NCBI GenBank assembly: GCA_946887385.1
Contig: CAMPKU010000176.1
Location: 1-9,751 of the forward strand
Source of the DNA: an uncultured Gammaproteobacteria bacterium
GTDB taxonomy: Bacteria > Pseudomonadota > Gammaproteobacteria > Rariloculales > Rariloculaceae
DNA length: 9,751 bases
Reading direction: 5' to 3'
Position numbers and translations under genes: made by a program. The notes under the pieces are model-generated. The model ran no database searches, was not told the DNA's origin, and worked only from the letters and a program-made list of their open reading frames with translations. Shown here one piece after another: positions 7,200 to 9,751 of the stretch; position 1 is the stretch's first letter; each line of letters begins with the position of its first letter.

Positions 7200-9751
7200 T
7201 TGGAAGCAGCACAGCTTCCGGGCTACGAGCACGGACAGCCGATTCACGAGAGCAGCGCGACCTTAGTACACCGGGCGCGCCGCGCCGGCGACGGCGCGTG
7301 CGTGGTGATCAAGCGCTCGCACGGTCAATCGGCCTCGGCCCGACAGCTCACGCGCTATCGCAATGAGTACGAGTTGCTGCGCTTGCTCGACTGTGCCGGC
7401 GTGGTCAAAGCCTATGAGCTGCTGCGGCACAACGGCCAAGTTGCGCTCGTTCTCGAGGACTTGCCCGGTGTATCGCTGCGTCGCTGGATCGAGTCGTCGC
7501 CGGAAGCGCCGATGCGCGAGCGGCTGACGGTGGCGATACGGCTTGCCGAGACCGTGGCCGCCGTCCACGCCGCGAACATCATTCACAAGGACGTGAGCAG
7601 TCACAACGTCGTTTACGAGGCGGACACGGGCCGTTGCACGCTCATCGACTTCGGCATCGCGACGCGGTTGCGCAGCGAAGAGCGCCAGTTTCAGGCGGCA
7701 GCCGCGCTCGAGGGCACGCTGGCCTACATCGCGCCCGAGCAAACGGGCCGAATGAACCGCAGCCTGGACTACCGCGCGGACCTGTACTCGCTGGGCATCA
7801 CGCTGTACGAGCTATTCACCGGGTCGTTGCCGCACGAGACGGCCGATCCGCTCGAGATGGTGCATTTCCATATCGCGGGCAAGGCCGTTCCGCCCTGCGA
7901 TCGCGATCCGCGGGTACCCGAGGCCGTCTCCGACGTGGTGCTGAAATTGCTCCAGAAGGAGCCCGAGTATCGTTACCAAAGCGCCATCGGTCTTGCGGCC
8001 GACCTGCAGCGCTGCCTCGCGGAGCTGAATAGCGGCGGCACGGTGGCGCCCTTCCTGTTGGGAAGCGCCGACGCCATCGACCGCTTCGATCCGCCGCAAA
8101 AGTTGTATGGACGCGCGCCGGAAACGCTCACGCTCCTCTCGAGCTTCGAGCGCGTTGCGCGAGGCGGCGTCGAGACGATTACGGTGGCAGGCCAGCCCGG
8201 CATCGGCAAGACCTCTCTCGTGCAGGAGATTTATCAGCCGATTACACAGCGGCGCGGCTACTTTGCCTCGGGCAAGTTCGATCTGCTGCAACAGAACGTC
8301 CCTTTCAGCGCATTCGTCGCCGCGCTTCAGGATCTGGTGCAGCAGTTGCTCACCGAGGGCGAAGAAGAAATCGCGGACTGGCGCGAAGCGATTCACGCGG
8401 CCGTCCATCCGAACGGCCAGCTCATCGTCGACGTGGTGCCGGCGCTCGAGCTGATCATCGGGCCTCAGCCGCGGGTGCCCGAGCTCGAGGCGCTCGAGGC
8501 GCAAAACCGCTTCAATTTGGCGTTCCAGAACTTCGTGCAGGTGTTCTGCAAGAAGACTCATCCGCTGGTGTTGTTCCTCGACGACATGCAGTGGGCGGAT
8601 TCCGCGAGCCTGAACCTCATCACGCGAATCGTGTCGGCGCGTGCCACCGAGTCTTTGTTGCTCGTGCTCACGTATCGCGATACCGAAGTGCCGGCGAACC
8701 ATCCCTTCATGCTGGCCGTGAAGGAACAGGTGAAGCAGGGCGTGCCGGTGCAGTCGATCGCACTCAAGCCTCTGGGTATCCCCGAAGTGGCCGAGTTCGT
8801 GGCCGACGCTCTTCATCAAACGCCCTTGGCCGTGACGCCGCTCGCGGAGCTCATCCAGCAGAAGACGGGCGGTAACCCGTTTTTCATGCGCCAGTTTCTT
8901 CAGGCGCTGTACAGCGCGAAGCTGATCACCTTCCACGCGCAAACGAAGCAGTTCCTGTACGACGTGGAGGCCGTGAAGAATGCGGCCATCACCGAGAATG
9001 TGGCGGAGCTGCTCGCCACCGAGCTCGAGCGATTGCCCGACAGCACCCAAGCCACACTGCGTGTGGCAGCAGTGATCGGTGCGCGGTTCGACCTGCGGCT
9101 GCTGGCCAGCGTGCAGCAGCAATCCGCGCTGCTCACCTACGACAGCCTGCGCCCCGCCATCGAGGCCGGGCTGATAGTGCCGCTCACGGGCCTTGAATCG
9201 GTGGACGCCGACGCGCTGCAATCGCCGCTCGTCTACGGAAGGTTCGCGTTCCGCCACGACCGCGTTCAGCAGGCCGCGTACGCCACGCTGCCCGCAGGCG
9301 AGCAGCCGGTCTTGCACCTGGCCATAGGCCGAGCCTGGCTGGCCATGACGCCGGCGGCGGAGCTCGAAAGCCGCGTGTTCGACATCGTGGGCCACCTGAA
9401 CGAGGGCCGCGCGCTCATCGCCGACGCAGACGAGCGTCGGCGGCTCGCCGATCTCAACCGGCGCGTGGGCATCAAAGCGCGCGATTCCACGGCGCACGAG
9501 CTCGCCGTGAGCAGCTTCCGCACCGCCATCGAGCTCGACGGCGAAGACGCGTGGCACGACCGCTACGCCGTGCAGTTCGATACGCACCGGCGCCTTGCGG
9601 AAGCGCTCGGCCTTACCGCGGACGCGGCAGGCTCGCTCGAAGTGATCGAGCACACACTCGCACGTGCTGCGTCGTTGATCGACCGCGCCAACTTGAGCGC
9701 CATCCGCACGAACACGCTGTTGATCATGGGGCGGATTCCCGAGGCGCTCGC
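7200..9751 (+). CDS. Large Ser/Thr kinase-AAA ATPase signalling protein (3' end outside window)
   Basis: The first 850 residues of a multidomain protein, open to the window edge. Residues about 8-275 are a Ser/Thr protein kinase domain: VVIK with K38, HKD catalytic motif (129-131) with N136, DFG (150-152), APE (178-180), DLYSLGITLYELFTG (194-208). A glycine-rich loop is not evident, which is usual in this group. Residues about 303-600 are an AAA_16-type predicted ATPase with Walker A GQPGIGKT (331-338) and Walker B LFLDDMQWAD with D461-D462. Helical, TPR-like sequence follows. This order matches the family that continues with GAF and histidine kinase (or GGDEF) domains, which I infer lie beyond the window. 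TTG is chosen as start because GAGGA lies seven bases upstream, the frame begins only 78 bases earlier at a stop, and no ATG or GTG occurs between. Confidence 0.92.
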   Translation, partial: MEAAQLPGYEHGQPIHESSATLVHRARRAGDGACVVIKRSHGQSASARQLTRYRNEYELLRLLDCAGVVKAYELLRHNGQVALVLEDLPGVSLRRWIESSPEAPMRERLTVAIRLAETVAAVHAANIIHKDVSSHNVVYEADTGRCTLIDFGIATRLRSEERQFQAAAALEGTLAYIAPEQTGRMNRSLDYRADLYSLGITLYELFTGSLPHETADPLEMVHFHIAGKAVPPCDRDPRVPEAVSDVVLKLLQKEPEYRYQSAIGLAADLQRCLAELNSGGTVAPFLLGSADAIDRFDPPQKLYGRAPETLTLLSSFERVARGGVETITVAGQPGIGKTSLVQEIYQPITQRRGYFASGKFDLLQQNVPFSAFVAALQDLVQQLLTEGEEEIADWREAIHAAVHPNGQLIVDVVPALELIIGPQPRVPELEALEAQNRFNLAFQNFVQVFCKKTHPLVLFLDDMQWADSASLNLITRIVSARATESLLLVLTYRDTEVPANHPFMLAVKEQVKQGVPVQSIALKPLGIPEVAEFVADALHQTPLAVTPLAELIQQKTGGNPFFMRQFLQALYSAKLITFHAQTKQFLYDVEAVKNAAITENVAELLATELERLPDSTQATLRVAAVIGARFDLRLLASVQQQSALLTYDSLRPAIEAGLIVPLTGLESVDADALQSPLVYGRFAFRHDRVQQAAYATLPAGEQPVLHLAIGRAWLAMTPAAELESRVFDIVGHLNEGRALIADADERRRLADLNRRVGIKARDSTAHELAVSSFRTAIELDGEDAWHDRYAVQFDTHRRLAEALGLTADAAGSLEVIEHTLARAASLIDRANLSAIRTNTLLIMGRIPEAL

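Noticed and set aside
7812..9653. 613-codon open frame antisense to the kinase-ATPase gene
   Set aside because: The plus strand encodes clear kinase and Walker motifs over the same DNA. The antisense product is rich in His, Arg and Glu and resembles no family, as expected for a high-GC shadow frame.

Overview
This is a GC-rich bacterial window. Gene content (a proteobacterial-type PobA, SugE/Gdx, a short bacterial RRM protein and strong Shine-Dalgarno sites) suggests a gamma- or betaproteobacterium, but I cannot place it further from sequence alone. I see no tRNA, rRNA, CRISPR array, insertion sequence or phage gene.

Layout. At 28-510 (minus) lies a PhnB-like VOC protein, divergent from a small membrane-anchored PH-domain protein at 695-1105 (plus). 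The 184-bp gap between them holds two tandem hairpins. At 1203-1451 and 1537-1968 are two small plus-strand genes I do not recognise. At 2083-2819 a short RRM RNA-binding protein and a conserved 145-aa protein of unknown function form a likely two-gene operon. It converges on a minus-strand block read from 6827 down to 2839: a Gdx/SugE-type SMR exporter, 4-hydroxybenzoate 3-monooxygenase (pobA), an exported tannase/feruloyl-esterase-family hydrolase, and an exported carboxymuconolactone-decarboxylase-fold protein. A 372-bp divergent spacer (6828-7199) separates this from a very large plus-strand Ser/Thr kinase-ATPase protein that runs off the right edge.

How it fits together. The tannase-family enzyme could release a hydroxybenzoate from an aromatic ester in the periplasm, and PobA would convert 4-hydroxybenzoate to protocatechuate in the cytoplasm. 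The link is inferred from order and spacing: tannase and CMD genes are 14 nt apart, pobA and tannase 80 nt. The SMR gene does not obviously belong to aromatic catabolism. It carries the residue set of guanidinium exporters, and its leader contains a GGG-ACGA-CCC hairpin like those of guanidine-II (mini-ykkC) riboswitches, overlapping a second hairpin whose loop holds the Shine-Dalgarno site. That leader is the most interesting signal here. It resembles a known riboswitch class in an incomplete form, so it is a candidate variant and not a clearly new system.
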